Shown one piece after another: positions 5,293 through 6,009 of a stretch of 6,009 nucleotides of DNA. Within the stretch, counting starts at the first letter, position 1. Each line of letters opens with the position of its first letter. Both the position numbers and the translations under genes were made by a program. The notes under the pieces were generated by a model. It had not been told where the DNA came from, did no database searches, and was given only the letters and a program-made list of their open reading frames with translations. Source of the stretch: DASSHC01 sp035693105 (GTDB taxonomy: Bacteria > Chloroflexota > Chloroflexia > Thermomicrobiales > Thermomicrobiaceae); assembly GCA_035693105.1 (NCBI GenBank), contig DASSHC010000150.1, positions 1 to 6,009 of the forward strand, written 5' to 3'.

Positions 5293-5296
5293 CCCA

Positions 5297-5914
5297 ATGG
5301 CACACGCGAGAGTCGGCATCTGGAAGCTCACCGCGGGAAGCAACCGGGACGAGTTGGCGCAGTTGTTTCGCCAGGAGATCGTACCGGACTTGCGGCAACA
5401 AGCCGGCTTCGTCAGCTACCTGGCGGTCGGGTCGGGTAGCGACCAGGCTGCCGGTGTACAAACCTGGGAGACTCCCGAGCAAGCAGTTCAGGCCGGCGCC
5501 CAGATCGGCGATCACGTGCGGCAGGCGATCGGCGAGCGGGCGACCCTGGAGAGCTGGTTCCACGGTCCGATCGCGATCGACATCTCGCGCCAGCCGCTGG
5601 AACAGGCGCGCTACGCCCGAATCGGTGTCTGGGATGTCCTACCCGGCGCTAACCGACAGGAAATGACGGAGAAGGCGCGTGAGGCGCTGATCCCGATGCT
5701 GGGGCAGGCCACCGGACTGGTCTCGTACCGGGCGATCGAGGGCGTCGAAGGACGCCTGGTCGTGGTGCATTGCTGGGAGTCCGAGAAGGCCTCCGAACAG
5801 GGGATGCAATCGACCGGTCAGTGGCTACAGGAGACATTGGCCAATCAGCTCGCCCTGGTCGCCCGCTACGACGGCTCGGTCATGCTGGCCGTGTCGGGGA
5901 AGCAGGGAAGCTGA
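5297..5914 (+). CDS. Tandem dimeric alpha/beta-barrel (ABM-like) protein
   Basis: A 205-residue protein made of two homologous ferredoxin-like halves, at about 4-98 and 107-200. Aligned landmarks are ARVGIW (4-9) with ARIGVW (107-112), and GSNRDELAQLFRQEIVPDL with GANRQEMTEKAREALIPML. Further pairs are QAGFVSYLAV (35-44) with ATGLVSYRAI (138-147) and VQTWETPEQAVQAG with VHCWESEKASEQGM. This is the pattern of antibiotic-biosynthesis-monooxygenase-like dimeric barrels, where two ferredoxin-like units pair to form one barrel; here both units lie in one chain. Known members include small oxygenases and binding or sensor proteins, but no residue set here defines a reaction. No signal peptide or membrane segment is seen. 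It is divergent from the glycosyltransferase across 178 bp and appears monocistronic within the window. Confidence 0.75.
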   Translation: MAHARVGIWKLTAGSNRDELAQLFRQEIVPDLRQQAGFVSYLAVGSGSDQAAGVQTWETPEQAVQAGAQIGDHVRQAIGERATLESWFHGPIAIDISRQPLEQARYARIGVWDVLPGANRQEMTEKAREALIPMLGQATGLVSYRAIEGVEGRLVVVHCWESEKASEQGMQSTGQWLQETLANQLALVARYDGSVMLAVSGKQGS

Positions 5915-5941
5915 CGAGTGGACTGCGTGCCGGATGCGGAC

Positions 5942-5971
5942 GGATCCCTCGACCGCGCTCGGGATGACAGG
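5942..5971. repeat. Palindromic intergenic repeat, 'GGATCCCTCGACC...GGGATGACA' type
   Basis: ATCCC (5944-5948) pairs with GGGAT (5961-5965), with an inner GA/TC pair, a two-base bulge and a CCGCGC loop. GACAGG follows. ATCCCT can alternatively pair with AGGGAT at 5975-5980. Sequences of this form (GATCC-CTCG-n-GCTC-GGGATGACA) are, from memory, common dispersed intergenic repeats in GC-rich bacteria including Chloroflexota; copy number here cannot be checked. It begins 28 bp after the tandem-barrel stop and could also act as a weak 3' stem-loop for that transcript. It has no T-tract, so it is not a canonical terminator. The rest of 5915-6009 shows no supported gene. Confidence 0.5.
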
Positions 5972-6009
5972 GGTAGGGATGTTGCGTGCGACCACGACTT
6001 GCCGTCATC

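Noticed and set aside
5119..5343. N-terminal extension of the glycosyltransferase to the ATG at 5343
   Set aside because: The added 75 residues are Arg/Pro-rich and would overlap the divergent gene. The canonical MRIGMVAP start with its own SD lies at 5118.
4066..5439. Long plus-strand open frame of 457 residues opposite the glycosyltransferase
   Set aside because: It is antisense to an unmistakable GT-B enzyme, with no SD or domain pattern, and it runs on into the unrelated tandem-barrel gene.
5979..6009. Possible gene start (ATG at 5979) running off the right edge
   Set aside because: GTAGGG abuts the ATG with no spacing, and only ten codons are visible with nothing recognisable. It lies beside the intergenic repeat.
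1..6009. CRISPR array, tRNA, rRNA, transposase, toxin-antitoxin or phage-defence module
   Set aside because: I saw no regularly spaced repeats, tRNA-like TTCGA/CCA arrangement, transposase motif or defence gene on either strand. All sizeable stretches are explained by the eight genes listed.

Overview
This is a GC-rich, gene-dense bacterial chromosomal window. Codon use is strongly GC-biased, most starts are preceded by purine-rich Shine-Dalgarno sequences, and genes are short and closely packed. The protein set includes a DUF1028 Ntn-hydrolase-like protein, a BON plus DUF2171-type protein without a signal peptide, and a tandem dimeric alpha/beta-barrel protein. Together with the style of the intergenic palindrome near the right edge, this suggests a Thermomicrobia/Sphaerobacter-like member of the Chloroflexota. 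That placement is inference from protein style only; no marker gene is present.

Layout, left to right. Positions 1-182 (+) hold the 3' end of a response-regulator receiver domain. Positions 252-848 (+) encode a stand-alone DEDDh 3'-5' exonuclease. It meets, tail to tail with a 13-bp overlap, a minus-strand pair: a DUF1028 protein (2508 to 1789), then an orphan membrane protein with a cytosolic-looking helical tail (1702 to 836). A 142-bp divergent spacer separates DUF1028 from a small plus-strand multi-pass membrane protein (2651-3166). That gene stops 4 bp before the end of a second minus-strand pair: a family-4-like (GT-B) glycosyltransferase (5118 to 4075), then the BON/DUF2171 protein (4013 to 3171). 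A 178-bp divergent spacer rich in inverted repeats leads to the plus-strand tandem barrel protein (5297-5914). The last 95 bp carry no supported gene but contain a palindromic intergenic repeat.

How the genes fit together: there is no obvious pathway operon. The two minus-strand pairs may each be co-transcribed (gaps of 86 and 61 bp). The general flavour is housekeeping, envelope and stress functions plus several poorly characterised families. I see no CRISPR array, tRNA, rRNA, insertion sequence, phage gene or defence system. The most interesting non-coding signal is in front of the exonuclease. One pyrimidine tract can pair either with the Shine-Dalgarno sequence or with the bases running into the start codon, and the same tract overlaps a plausible promoter -10 element.
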